Below are positions 26,446 through 34,586 of a stretch of DNA of 64,000 bases, piece by piece (within the stretch, counting starts at the first letter, position 1; the number at the start of each line of letters is the position of its first letter). Made by a program: the position numbers and the translations under genes. The DNA comes from Brassicibacter mesophilus (GTDB lineage Bacteria > Bacillota > Clostridia > Tissierellales > Proteiniboraceae), in contig NZ_JBNPXI010000001.1 of NCBI RefSeq assembly GCF_050433385.1, forward strand, positions 401,548 through 465,547. Reading direction: 5' to 3'. The notes beneath the pieces are model-generated. The model saw only the letters and a list, made by a program, of their open reading frames with translations. It did no database searches and was not told the origin of the DNA.

Positions 26446-27729
26446 TTATAAACCAGAAAATTGACATACATCTTGCTTCTGATCTACACTAATAAATCTG
26501 TTTACAACTATTATTAATATGCCTACACATAAAAACAAGCCGTTTATAGAAAATCTATCAGCAATAAATCCAAATAGAGGTGCCAATATAACTGTAAACA
26601 AAGATATAAGCTGACTTTCAATAGATAAAACTGTGGCTCTTTCATTCTTATCCATATAATCTCCACATACGTCTACAAAAATAGGCTTTCTTGAATCCTT
26701 GAGAATATAAAGAAAGAAGAAGATAATGATTACAGCTGATGTTATCTTGTTTCTTACAGCTAAAAATAGTCCTATTGATAAAATACCCATTATGTCGAAG
26801 GAGATACCCATGAGCTTATCAGAACTCCATTTCTTATTTAATCTATACACATTTTTAGAAGCAATTGAACTAAATATATAAAAAACGCCGTAGGTTATCC
26901 CCAGTATTATCTTTAACTTGCTATCTCCATCTAGAGAAGCTAGTGCTGATACTCCAGTTAACAGTAATGTTGCCTTTAATATAGGCTGTATATAGTCCTT
27001 TATAGTCTTAAATATTCCATCAAACAATGATGCACTTAATAGAAGCTTAATTAAAGTTTTCTTTTTAAATATACTCTTAAGTCCATTTACACTATTAACA
27101 AAAAATTTCTTTATACTTAAATCTGTTTCTATTTTTTCATTCAGGCTTTCAGGATATGACAATATCAATAGGAAATCTAAGAAAAAAGGTAATGTGCATA
27201 CCAGAAATATCCATCTCATGCCTGGAAGATTTAAAATAAATATAATCGATAAAAATGCAGATATTGATGATCCTATAAGCGAAAAAGAACGGGTTCTCCC
27301 ATATACATATGCTTTGTGCTTAAACCAGCCTTTTTGCTCTAAGTATAAATATATCATAGCCTTATGTGCCCCAGATCTAAACGCTTCACCTAAACCATAA
27401 AAAGCTATGGCTATAACAAGAAGGATAAAGTTTGTGCCTATAAAGAAAAATATAAAAGACATTATATAAAATATGAAACAAATTAGCAGCTCAGTCTTTT
27501 TGCCATAATTATCTGCAAATATGCCAGAAGGAATTTCAAAAATATAAATTACTATCTCTCTAACGGAAAACAAAAGACCAATTTGAAATAAGCTTAGTTT
27601 CATTGACATCAAATATATTAGCAAATATGGCTCGAAAAACTCTAGATTTTTTAGTAATCCATAAAAACAAAATTTCCATATTTGCTTATCTTTATTTATA
27701 ACCTTATATACATTATATACATTCTCCAA
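26446..27729 (-). CDS. Major facilitator superfamily transporter
   Basis: Membrane transporter of 427 residues with about 12 hydrophobic helices. The loop between helices 2 and 3, EIPSGIFADNYGKKTELL, matches the MFS signature, and a related sequence FGFIADRFSING is near helix 11. Translation starts at TTG with AGGAGGTGA seven bases before it. It lies 11 bases after a PadR-type repressor gene, an arrangement common for drug efflux pumps controlled by their own regulator. The substrate is unknown. Confidence 0.85.
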   Translation of the reverse strand: MENVYNVYKVINKDKQIWKFCFYGLLKNLEFFEPYLLIYLMSMKLSLFQIGLLFSVREIVIYIFEIPSGIFADNYGKKTELLICFIFYIMSFIFFFIGTNFILLVIAIAFYGLGEAFRSGAHKAMIYLYLEQKGWFKHKAYVYGRTRSFSLIGSSISAFLSIIFILNLPGMRWIFLVCTLPFFLDFLLILSYPESLNEKIETDLSIKKFFVNSVNGLKSIFKKKTLIKLLLSASLFDGIFKTIKDYIQPILKATLLLTGVSALASLDGDSKLKIILGITYGVFYIFSSIASKNVYRLNKKWSSDKLMGISFDIMGILSIGLFLAVRNKITSAVIIIFFFLYILKDSRKPIFVDVCGDYMDKNERATVLSIESQLISLFTVILAPLFGFIADRFSINGLFLCVGILIIVVNRFISVDQKQDVCQFSGL

Positions 27730-27740
27730 AATTTCACCTC

Positions 27741-28049
27741 CTATTCTTCTAGCTCAATGATAAGTTCTTTTGCCCTATTTTTCCCAATATTCAGAACTTC
27801 CTCACCATCTTCTGTTATCCTATAATATTTTCTTATTTTTCCTTCAACTACAGACTCTTTTGAAAATATTAATCCTTCATTTTCAAGTTTATGAAATATG
27901 GGATACAATGTTCCGGGACTTATATCATATCCATGCTCCTTAAGCTCTTCAATCATCCATTGACCAAAAATAGGACCATTTTTTGCATGATGAAGTATGT
28001 GTAAATTTATAAACCCTAAAAACAATTTTCTAATTACTTTTTCTTTCAT
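27741..28049 (-). CDS. PadR-family transcriptional regulator
   Basis: A 102-residue winged-helix regulator. The PadR core LFLGFINLHILHHA, MIEELKEHGYDISPGTLYPIFHKLENEGLI and the wing KYYRITEDGEEVL covers nearly the whole protein; it is a short PadR without the C-terminal dimerisation extension. It is the first gene of a two-gene operon with the MFS transporter and probably represses that operon. A promoter and overlapping small palindromes lie upstream. Confidence 0.88.
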   Translation of the reverse strand: MKEKVIRKLFLGFINLHILHHAKNGPIFGQWMIEELKEHGYDISPGTLYPIFHKLENEGLIFSKESVVEGKIRKYYRITEDGEEVLNIGKNRAKELIIELEE

Positions 28050-28068
28050 AATATTTAGACTCGCCCTC

Positions 28069-28121
28069 CGATATCGAACTTCGTTAATAAAATCATATCA
28101 TCAAACTCTTTTTTGCGTCAA
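28069..28121 (-). promoter_or_regulatory. Promoter and possible operator of the padR-MFS operon
   Basis: On the minus strand TTGACG (28121-28116) and TATGAT (28097-28092) are 18 bases apart. Downstream of the -10 lie two overlapping short palindromes, CGAAGTTCG (28083-28075) and CGATATCG (28076-28069), in the leader before the PadR gene. They could be the PadR binding site; that part is inference. Confidence 0.5.
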
Positions 28122-28140
28122 TTATTATTTATATTGATAT

Positions 28141-28175
28141 AAAGCCACTATCTTTTTGTTGATAGTGGCTTTTTG
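28141..28175 (-). terminator. Intrinsic terminator of the EIIC-like permease gene
   Basis: Twelve-base stem AAAGCCACTATC/GATAGTGGCTTT with an eight-base loop, next to the permease stop codon. The tail on the minus strand is ATATC rather than a pure T run, and on the plus strand it is TTGAC. Confidence 0.65.
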
Positions 28176-28176
28176 A

Positions 28177-29208
28177 CTATTCTACTATAAGTTCTTTATC
28201 TAACTTAAGTGCTTTTCTTTCTTTCACAATTTTAGTAATAGTAGTACCAACTAAGCCGCCTATTAGTCCTGCTAAAGCAGCAAAAAGTAAAGCCATAATT
28301 ACTTTTCCAGGTGCATTGAATCCAAATGGTGCTAGCATACCTGGTATAGGCGATGCAGTTCCTGGAGCATTGTTTATTATCCCAAAATATGCTGCCACCA
28401 TACCAGCTAATCCACCACCAATAAAATCTGAAAAATATATTATAAGCGGATTTGCAGTTACTATATCAGCTTGCGTTAATGGTTCAAGCATAACTGCTAT
28501 AACATTACCTGAGTCACCTAGCTTTAATCTTTTAAAAACTACACCATTTGTAAAAGCTCCTCCAAAGCTAGCAATAGATGATATCCCCATAGCAAGTCCT
28601 TGCAAACCAAGCATTGCTGTCACAGCCATTGAGCTTAGTGGAGATGTACATAGTATTTTCATTATTCCTCCTAGTAAAAATCCCATAATATAAGGAGATT
28701 GATCTGCTGCTACAGATATCATGTTACCTATGCTTAATAATGTGGTATCTATAACCGGTGTTACTAGTATAGCTACTAATCTAGATAACGGAGCAATAAG
28801 CAAAGCTCCTGCTACAATGTCTAAGCCTTTAGGTAGTTTTTTTTCTAAGATAGGTCCAACAAGTCCAATAAAATATCCTGCTACAAACCCAGGAAGTATT
28901 CCCATATTCACTAAAGCCGCCCCAGCTACAACTGCATATACAGGGTTCACACCCATATTAATTATTACTAGAATAGCAGCTATGGGTCCACCCATTGTTC
29001 CTGAAGCAGTTCCAACTTCTCCTAAAAATTTAAAATGAAAAAAATCTCCGCTTATATATTTGTGTATTGCCTCAACTAAAAATGTTGCAACAGCTGCTCC
29101 GGCAAGTCCTGACATAGCCTTGTCACCTTTTGGCGCTTTTAAACTAAAACCAGAAAATAAAATAAGTGCTAATAACAATAATCCCATACCTTTTACAATT
29201 GATATCAT
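28177..29208 (-). CDS. PTS EIIC type-2-like membrane permease under glycine riboswitch control
   Basis: Membrane protein of 343 residues with eight to ten hydrophobic, Gly/Ala-rich helices. It resembles the PTS_EIIC_2 family (PF13303): GFLLGGIMKILCTSPLSSMAVTAMLGL, FKRLKLGDSGNV, MLEPLTQADIVTANP and INNAPGTASPIPG. There is no EIIA, EIIB or HPr gene nearby, so phosphotransferase-driven sugar uptake is doubtful. The leader is a tandem glycine riboswitch with a terminator, which suggests that glycine or a related compound is what it moves, perhaps as an exporter; that is inference. The ATG at 29208 is preceded by AAGGAGG. Confidence 0.78.
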   Translation of the reverse strand: MISIVKGMGLLLLALILFSGFSLKAPKGDKAMSGLAGAAVATFLVEAIHKYISGDFFHFKFLGEVGTASGTMGGPIAAILVIINMGVNPVYAVVAGAALVNMGILPGFVAGYFIGLVGPILEKKLPKGLDIVAGALLIAPLSRLVAILVTPVIDTTLLSIGNMISVAADQSPYIMGFLLGGIMKILCTSPLSSMAVTAMLGLQGLAMGISSIASFGGAFTNGVVFKRLKLGDSGNVIAVMLEPLTQADIVTANPLIIYFSDFIGGGLAGMVAAYFGIINNAPGTASPIPGMLAPFGFNAPGKVIMALLFAALAGLIGGLVGTTITKIVKERKALKLDKELIVE

Positions 29209-29243
29209 TAAACAACCTCCTTCTGACATTTTCTAGAATTTAA

Positions 29244-29309
29244 TGCAAAAACAAAGGACAGAGGGTACAATAGCATAGAAAATCTATACTACTCTACCCC
29301 CTGTCCTTT
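29244..29309 (-). terminator. Riboswitch-controlled intrinsic terminator
   Basis: On the minus strand AGGACAGGGGGTA pairs with TACCCTCTGTCCT across an AT-rich upper stem, followed by TTGTTTTTG. Its 5' arm shares CAGGG with the closing stem of the second glycine aptamer, so aptamer folding and termination exclude each other. Confidence 0.88.
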
Positions 29310-29487
29310 TATCTGAAAGTTTCCTTATCTATTCACATAAATAAGTTACTCCTTCGATGCCCTTAATAGGTCTCTCCAGGGTCGTGTCCAACCATTGTAT
29401 CAAACCTGAAAGTTTCGAAATAACTTGAGTAATGAAGACTATTTCTTGCTCCTACGGTCATTCAACAAGTGAATATCTCCAATGGTT
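29299..29487 (-). ncRNA. Tandem glycine riboswitch
   Basis: Two glycine aptamers lie in the leader, on the minus strand. Aptamer 1 (29487-29390) is closed by an eight-base stem AACCATTG/CAATGGTT and contains GGAGATATTC, CCGTAGGAGCAAG and CGAAACTTTCAGG. Aptamer 2 (29381-29299) is closed by CCCTG/CAGGG and contains GGAGAGACC, ATCGAAGGAGTAAC and GGAAACTTTCAGATAAAAGG. The GAAACTTTCAG core and the following AGGACAG-terminator arrangement match the Bacillus subtilis gcvT glycine switch closely. Glycine binding should favour read-through, switching the permease gene on. Confidence 0.92.
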
Positions 29488-29614
29488 ATCATACACCTAT
29501 ATTCATTTCTACTATCATTTTAAATACTTATTATAAAAAAATCAATATAATTTCAAATAAAGTTTCCCTATATTATCATGAATATTTATTGAAAAAACAA
29601 ATAATGTTTATATC

Positions 29615-29977
29615 TTATAATATTGAGTTATCGTAAATAACCTTTTTATACTCTTCTTCATATCCAAGTAGGTTTCTGTCTTCTGTTAAATATACTTTCA
29701 AATACAATACAGCATCTTCAATCATATTGTCTAATTCTTTTTTTGTTATCAAAACTCTTAAAATACTTGGAATCAATTGATATACCCGCTCAACCACCAT
29801 AGCATATTTTATTTCTCCTGTCTTAGAACCTAATTCTTTTTCAGCTTGAACAACTAATGATAAAATTATTTTTTTTAATGTTTTTTTGTTTCCTGCTTTA
29901 TAAACAACTAGTAATACTGCAATAACAATTATAGCTGAAAGAATGAAAACTAGGTTTGATTGTATAAAGTCCAGCAT
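29615..29977 (-). CDS. Holin-like small membrane protein
   Basis: A 120-residue protein with one N-terminal membrane helix (LVFILSAIIVIAVLLVVYKAG) and a charged helical remainder, KKTLKKIILSLVVQAEKELGSKTGEIKYAMVVERVYQLIP. This resembles LLH-type phage holins. It starts three bases after the stop of an amidase gene, with GGAGGGATA in front, and such a pairing is typical of lysis cassettes. No other phage gene is present nearby. No terminator was found between it and 29520; that stretch is AT-rich spacer before the riboswitch. Confidence 0.65.
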   Translation of the reverse strand: MLDFIQSNLVFILSAIIVIAVLLVVYKAGNKKTLKKIILSLVVQAEKELGSKTGEIKYAMVVERVYQLIPSILRVLITKKELDNMIEDAVLYLKVYLTEDRNLLGYEEEYKKVIYDNSIL

Positions 29978-29980
29978 ATA

Positions 29981-31168
29981 TTATCCCTCCAAAATATTCT
30001 TAATTTGGTCTAATTTATTTTTAAGTGATTTATTTGTTTCTCTTAAACTATTACATTCCGTTACACATCTTTCATATAACTCCTTATAATCTATTATTTT
30101 TTCCTCAGTGTCTAGTAAAACACTCAAGTAATTATTTATAATATCTCTCCCATAATTGGAATCTGGTGCCCATTTACCACCTAATTCTTCAACATATTTT
30201 GCTGACCCAGCCCAATCAAGTTTTTTGACTACATAATACCTATCATGTGGTTTTCCAATAGGTTCCTTGCCTACATATGCACTCATGTGGTTAAAATGAG
30301 CTCTTATACCATCATCTATCGAAGGAAAACGCTCATGATCTTGTTTTCTATTACCTATTGGTTTTTTTATCTTTATACCGGCGAAGTTATTCATATCTTC
30401 AGAAACAACACCTGTGTATCTTCCAAAATTTGTTTCTTTTGCACTTTGACAATATAACACGTCTGTCCTTATCCCTGTAATCATACCATACTTGTAATAT
30501 ATCCTTGCTGCATCAATGAACTTAGCTGATGCTCCTTTAGTCTTAGCCCAAGACTGCATTTGATCTATACTTGCAATAGATTTTCCTATTATTTCAATTT
30601 TCTGTTTTTCTTCTGAATACGGGATTTTTAAATACACACATACAGCAGCAACTACTGCTTCTGCATATTCTTCCCAGTTTTCTAGTATTCTTAAAGTATC
30701 TCTTTGGTTACTCGCAAAGCCATATTCAACTATAACAGTTTGTACCTTACCAGTTTCTCTATTCATATAATAATAGTCCAATTTAGAGTTATTAGGATGT
30801 TTTCTTGAAAAAATTCTCCTATTTTTTGCACCAGCCTCTACAAGTTTTTCCATAATATGCTTTGCTAATTTACCATCACTATAAATAGAATGAATAATCT
30901 CTGTTCCTTCAACAGATGTATCGTTGAAGTTATTAATATGATTAGAAATACATATTTCTGCACCCGAATCTCTAACTAATTTTGTTCTTTCTTGCTGACT
31001 CAGATATTTGTCTGAGTCTCTAGTTATTTTCACATGAACTCCAAGTTCTTTAAAGCGTTTATACTGATATAAGGATATTTTAAGAACCATATCCTTCTCA
31101 AGCCAATTTTCATTATTACCTCCTCCTGAATCTTTCCCACCATGGCCAGGATCCAAAATAATACTCAT
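29981..31168 (-). CDS. Endolysin: N-acetylmuramoyl-L-alanine amidase with glucosaminidase-like domain
   Basis: Cell-wall hydrolase of 395 residues. Residues 1-175 form an Amidase_3 zinc domain: ILDPGHGGKDSGG at the start, a glutamate in WLEKDMVLK, histidine in CISNHINNF, and VIVEYGFASN near the end. Residues about 190-355 resemble a glucosaminidase domain (FIDAARIYYKYGMITGI, LYCQSAKETNFGRY, NNFAGIKI). The tail from about 360 is a coiled coil (YKELYERCVTECNSL). No signal peptide is present, so export should need a holin, which lies three bases downstream. The ATG at 31168 has GGGTGA upstream. Confidence 0.85.
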   Translation of the reverse strand: MSIILDPGHGGKDSGGGNNENWLEKDMVLKISLYQYKRFKELGVHVKITRDSDKYLSQQERTKLVRDSGAEICISNHINNFNDTSVEGTEIIHSIYSDGKLAKHIMEKLVEAGAKNRRIFSRKHPNNSKLDYYYMNRETGKVQTVIVEYGFASNQRDTLRILENWEEYAEAVVAAVCVYLKIPYSEEKQKIEIIGKSIASIDQMQSWAKTKGASAKFIDAARIYYKYGMITGIRTDVLYCQSAKETNFGRYTGVVSEDMNNFAGIKIKKPIGNRKQDHERFPSIDDGIRAHFNHMSAYVGKEPIGKPHDRYYVVKKLDWAGSAKYVEELGGKWAPDSNYGRDIINNYLSVLLDTEEKIIDYKELYERCVTECNSLRETNKSLKNKLDQIKNILEG

Positions 31169-31358
31169 AAAATCACCCATTTATTTATTAATTTCAATAC
31201 TATTTTCTAATTTAATATATTCACTATAGAATAAAATGTGAGCTTTAGCTTAGCATCAAAGATACCAATATTGTAAATTGACACATTTTCCTTTATCTGC
31301 TAAACTTTGTTTTATATAATACATAATAATGAGCTTTTTTTACTAGGAGGAATGTCAT

Positions 31359-32705
31359 ATGAACACTACTAAGCAAAAAGATTTAGATAACTGGGTTAAA
31401 AAATATCTTTTATTTGAAGATATCAAAAAATATATTGAAGTTTTTTGGACAAATCAGAGCTATTGCAATAGTTTCACACATTCAGCTTTGAGTAATAAGG
31501 ATATAGATGATGCTGAAAAAAGACTTCTGAGATTCGCATCGTACATAAAGGAAGCTTTCCCAGAAGCTAAATCAACTGATGGAATAATAGAATCTCCTTT
31601 ATTTCACATTCCAACTATGAAAGCTGCTTCAGAAAAGCTATATAATACTGAGCTATTCGGATCTTTGTGGCTAAAGGGAGATAACTTGTTACCAATAGCA
31701 GGTTCTATTAAAGCCAGGGGCGGTATTTATGAAGTGCTAAAGCATGCAGAAACTTTAGCTTTAAAGCATAATTTACTTTCTGAAACAGATGATTATTCTA
31801 TATTGTATAGCGCTAGACTAAAAGATTTCTTCTCGAATTATTCAATTGCTGTTGGCTCAACAGGCAATCTAGGGCTTAGTATAGGAATTACCAGTGCTAA
31901 GCTAGGCTTTAAAGTTACTGTCCATATGTCTTCGGATGCAAAGGAATGGAAAAAAAGCTTATTACGCGAAAAAGGAGTTACAGTCATAGAATATTCCTCA
32001 GATTATAGTGAGGCTGTGGAAGAAGGCAGAAAGCTTGCTATGTCTAATCCAAGGTGTCATTTCATAGATGATGAAAATTCAGTAGATTTATTTTTAGGAT
32101 ATTCAGTAGCTGCAAGAAGACTTGAGAAACAATTAAAAGAAAATAATATAGTAGTAGATAATAACCATCCACTTTTTGTTTATCTACCATGTGGTGTTGG
32201 CGGGGGGCCTGGTGGTGTTGCTTTTGGGCTGAAAACTATATTCGGAGAAAATGTTCATACTTTCTTTAGCGAGCCTACTCACTCTCCATGTATGTTGCTA
32301 GGATTAATGACTGGGATGCATGACAAGGTTTGCGTTCAAGACTTTGGACTAGATAATATTACTGAAGCTGATGGCCTTGCAGTTGGCAGACCTTCAAGCT
32401 TTGTTGGGAAAATATTAGAAAACTTATTAAGTGGGATTTTCACAGTTGATGATAATGAGTTATATAAGCTTTTAAAGCTTATAAAAGACACTGAGAATAT
32501 TAGTTTAGAACCATCTGCACTAGCTGGTATGCCAGGTCCCTTTAGGCTGCTGAACAGCGAAGCCGGCAAATTATATATCAGCACCAATAATTTATTAGAT
32601 AAAATGAAATACTCGACTCATATTGTATGGTCAACAGGCGGGAATCTAGTACCTCAAAACATAATGGACTCATATTTAAAAAAAGGTGAGATGTTGCTGT
32701 CATAA
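31359..32705 (+). CDS. dsdA: D-serine dehydratase (D-serine ammonia-lyase)
   Basis: PLP enzyme that deaminates D-serine to pyruvate and ammonia. The PLP lysine is K118 in GSIKARGGIYEV; the phosphate-binding glycine loop is VGSTGNLGLSIGI near 165, and PCGVGGGPGGVAFGLK follows. The length of 448 is normal for DsdA. TAGGAGGAATG precedes the ATG. There is no dsdX transporter or dsdC regulator beside it. It converges with the L-serine dehydratase genes; together they suggest serine is used as a carbon and energy source. Confidence 0.93.
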   Translation: MNTTKQKDLDNWVKKYLLFEDIKKYIEVFWTNQSYCNSFTHSALSNKDIDDAEKRLLRFASYIKEAFPEAKSTDGIIESPLFHIPTMKAASEKLYNTELFGSLWLKGDNLLPIAGSIKARGGIYEVLKHAETLALKHNLLSETDDYSILYSARLKDFFSNYSIAVGSTGNLGLSIGITSAKLGFKVTVHMSSDAKEWKKSLLREKGVTVIEYSSDYSEAVEEGRKLAMSNPRCHFIDDENSVDLFLGYSVAARRLEKQLKENNIVVDNNHPLFVYLPCGVGGGPGGVAFGLKTIFGENVHTFFSEPTHSPCMLLGLMTGMHDKVCVQDFGLDNITEADGLAVGRPSSFVGKILENLLSGIFTVDDNELYKLLKLIKDTENISLEPSALAGMPGPFRLLNSEAGKLYISTNNLLDKMKYSTHIVWSTGGNLVPQNIMDSYLKKGEMLLS

Positions 32706-32750
32706 AAGAAATGCATATGTGAGATATCCTCACATATGCATTTCTTTATT
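32705..32750. terminator. Strong bidirectional terminator between dsdA and sdaAA
   Basis: Nineteen-base perfect stem AAAGAAATGCATATGTGAG with its complement and a five-base loop, followed by TTATT on the plus strand. It serves two converging genes. Confidence 0.85.
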
Positions 32751-33618
32751 CGCCAAAAATTCTTTTTTTGATTTCTATTCCTGTTTTAGTAGTGGCAATA
32801 CCACCTAAAGCGGTTTCTCTAAGTTCTGAAGGAAGTGCTTTTCCTACTTTATACATTGCTTCAACAACTTCATCAAAAGGGATTATACTTTCTACGCCTG
32901 CTAAAGCTAGATCAGCAGATAAAATCGCATTAGCTGCACCTGATGCATTCCTCTTTGCACACGGCGCTTCTACAAGTCCTGCAATAGGGTCACATATAAG
33001 CCCCATAATATTCTTTAATGCAATAGCCGCTGCATGTAAAGACATTTGAGGAGTTCCTCCAGCCATTTCAACCATTGCTGCTGCTGCCATTGCTGCTGCT
33101 GAACCACACTCTGCCTGACATCCTCCCTCAGCTCCAGATAGAGTTGCATTCTTAGCTATTATTTCTCCAATGCCTGCGGAAGTAAATAATGCATCGATCA
33201 TTTCATCTTCACTAGCACCTAAAGCCTCCCCAGCTGTAATTATAGTTGCTGGAATAATACCACAGGACCCAGCTGTAGGAGCTGCACATATTCTTCCCAT
33301 AGCTGCGTTTACTTCAGAGCATGATAGAGCTCTAGCCATAGCTTTGTTAATTGTATCTCCGCCTATAGTCTTTCCAATTCTTCTATAACTTTCAACCTTT
33401 TTAGCATCTCCTCCTATTATTCCACCTACAGATTTGATGTCATTTTCAAGGCTAATCTTCGCTGAATTAAGCATTACTTCCAATCTACCTTTCATTCGTT
33501 GTCTCAGTTCCTCTTCAGGTAGTTCTGAAAGCTCACCTTCTTTTTTGATCACAATTTGTGAGATCTTCAAGCTATATTGTTCAGTCAACTGTAATAATTC
33601 ATATCCATAGTTATACAT
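32746..33618 (-). CDS. sdaAA: L-serine dehydratase, iron-sulfur-dependent, alpha subunit
   Basis: Catalytic subunit of the oxygen-sensitive L-serine deaminase yielding pyruvate. AAPTAGSCGIIPATI, EGGCQAECGSAAAMAAAAMVE and LICDPIAGLVEAPCAKRN contain the cysteines expected to hold the 4Fe-4S cluster. The length is 290 residues. AGAGGTG precedes the ATG. It starts one base after the stop of the beta subunit gene, so the subunits are coupled. Confidence 0.95.
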   Translation of the reverse strand: MYNYGYELLQLTEQYSLKISQIVIKKEGELSELPEEELRQRMKGRLEVMLNSAKISLENDIKSVGGIIGGDAKKVESYRRIGKTIGGDTINKAMARALSCSEVNAAMGRICAAPTAGSCGIIPATIITAGEALGASEDEMIDALFTSAGIGEIIAKNATLSGAEGGCQAECGSAAAMAAAAMVEMAGGTPQMSLHAAAIALKNIMGLICDPIAGLVEAPCAKRNASGAANAILSADLALAGVESIIPFDEVVEAMYKVGKALPSELRETALGGIATTKTGIEIKKRIFGE

Positions 33619-33619
33619 C

Positions 33620-34300
33620 TCAGCACCTCTTCTTAACTGGATTTATTGCTTTTACTGATAATATATCTTCAATATTTGTTAACTGCTCTACTAGCTCTGA
33701 TGGTATTTCACTGTCTGTTTCGATTATCATAGATGCTTCCTTTCCTTTTTTCTTTCTCTTAACCTTCATAATAGCAATATTAATTTCATTTTGAGCTAGT
33801 ACTGTTGTCACTTTGCTTATTACGCCTTTTTTATCATTATGTCCAATTATTAATGTCGGATAGTCTCCAGTTATCTTTACATTATACCCATCTATATTAG
33901 TTATTATTATGCTTCCTCCACCTATTGACGAACCTATTATTTCAACCTGACTTCCATCATTTTTATTGAAAATGATTTTAACAGTGTTTTCATGATAGTC
34001 CCCAAGGTCAGTCTCTACAAAAGCTACTTTTATACCCATTTCCTCAGCTATCTTCAACGAATCTCTAAGTCTTTCATCATAAGGCTCCATGCCAAGAATA
34101 CCTGCAACTAAAGCTTTGTCTGTACCATGACCCTTGTATGTCATTGCAAAAGAGCCGTGTAAAACAAATGTAACAAAATTAAAGTTACTACCTGCAATAT
34201 CCCTAGCAACTTTACCAAGTCTAGCTGCACCGGCAGTGTGTGAACTTGATGGCCCAATCATAATAGGACCTAGTATATCAAATACGCTATATTCATTCAT
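33620..34300 (-). CDS. sdaAB: L-serine dehydratase, iron-sulfur-dependent, beta subunit
   Basis: Partner subunit of SdaAA, 226 residues. The N-terminal domain has DILGPIMIGPSSSHTAGAARLGK, and the C-terminal 75 residues form an ACT domain (YPTLIIGHNDKKGVISKVT, INIAIMKVKRKKKGKEASM), which may bind serine. It is the first gene of the two-gene operon. The stretch 34301-34538 upstream is AT-rich and holds divergent promoters that I could not resolve. Confidence 0.95.
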   Translation of the reverse strand: MNEYSVFDILGPIMIGPSSSHTAGAARLGKVARDIAGSNFNFVTFVLHGSFAMTYKGHGTDKALVAGILGMEPYDERLRDSLKIAEEMGIKVAFVETDLGDYHENTVKIIFNKNDGSQVEIIGSSIGGGSIIITNIDGYNVKITGDYPTLIIGHNDKKGVISKVTTVLAQNEINIAIMKVKRKKKGKEASMIIETDSEIPSELVEQLTNIEDILSVKAINPVKKRC

Positions 34301-34586
34301 AACGATACGATCTCCCTTTGTATGTTAATTTATCTATCACGAAATTCTATCATAATACAATGCTGGATTCAATATGTAACTAAAACAATAATTCCTACTA
34401 ATTATTGTACCCTCAGAACAAAAACATAAACAGAGTTATAAATATACATTGATAACCTTTTGTAATATTTTAACAAACAAAAGTTAAATTTTCTTAAAAA
34501 AATACACACAACATGATTATATATGATATACTTTTTTCATGAAACTTTTAAGTTTTACTGCATATATTACAAAAGGGGGATTGAAT

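Noticed and set aside
28177..29208. A complete sugar phosphotransferase system
   Set aside because: No EIIA, EIIB or HPr gene is nearby, and the leader senses glycine rather than carrying a catabolite or antitermination site.
29615..31168. An intact prophage
   Set aside because: Only the lysis pair is present; no capsid, tail, integrase or repressor gene lies on either side.
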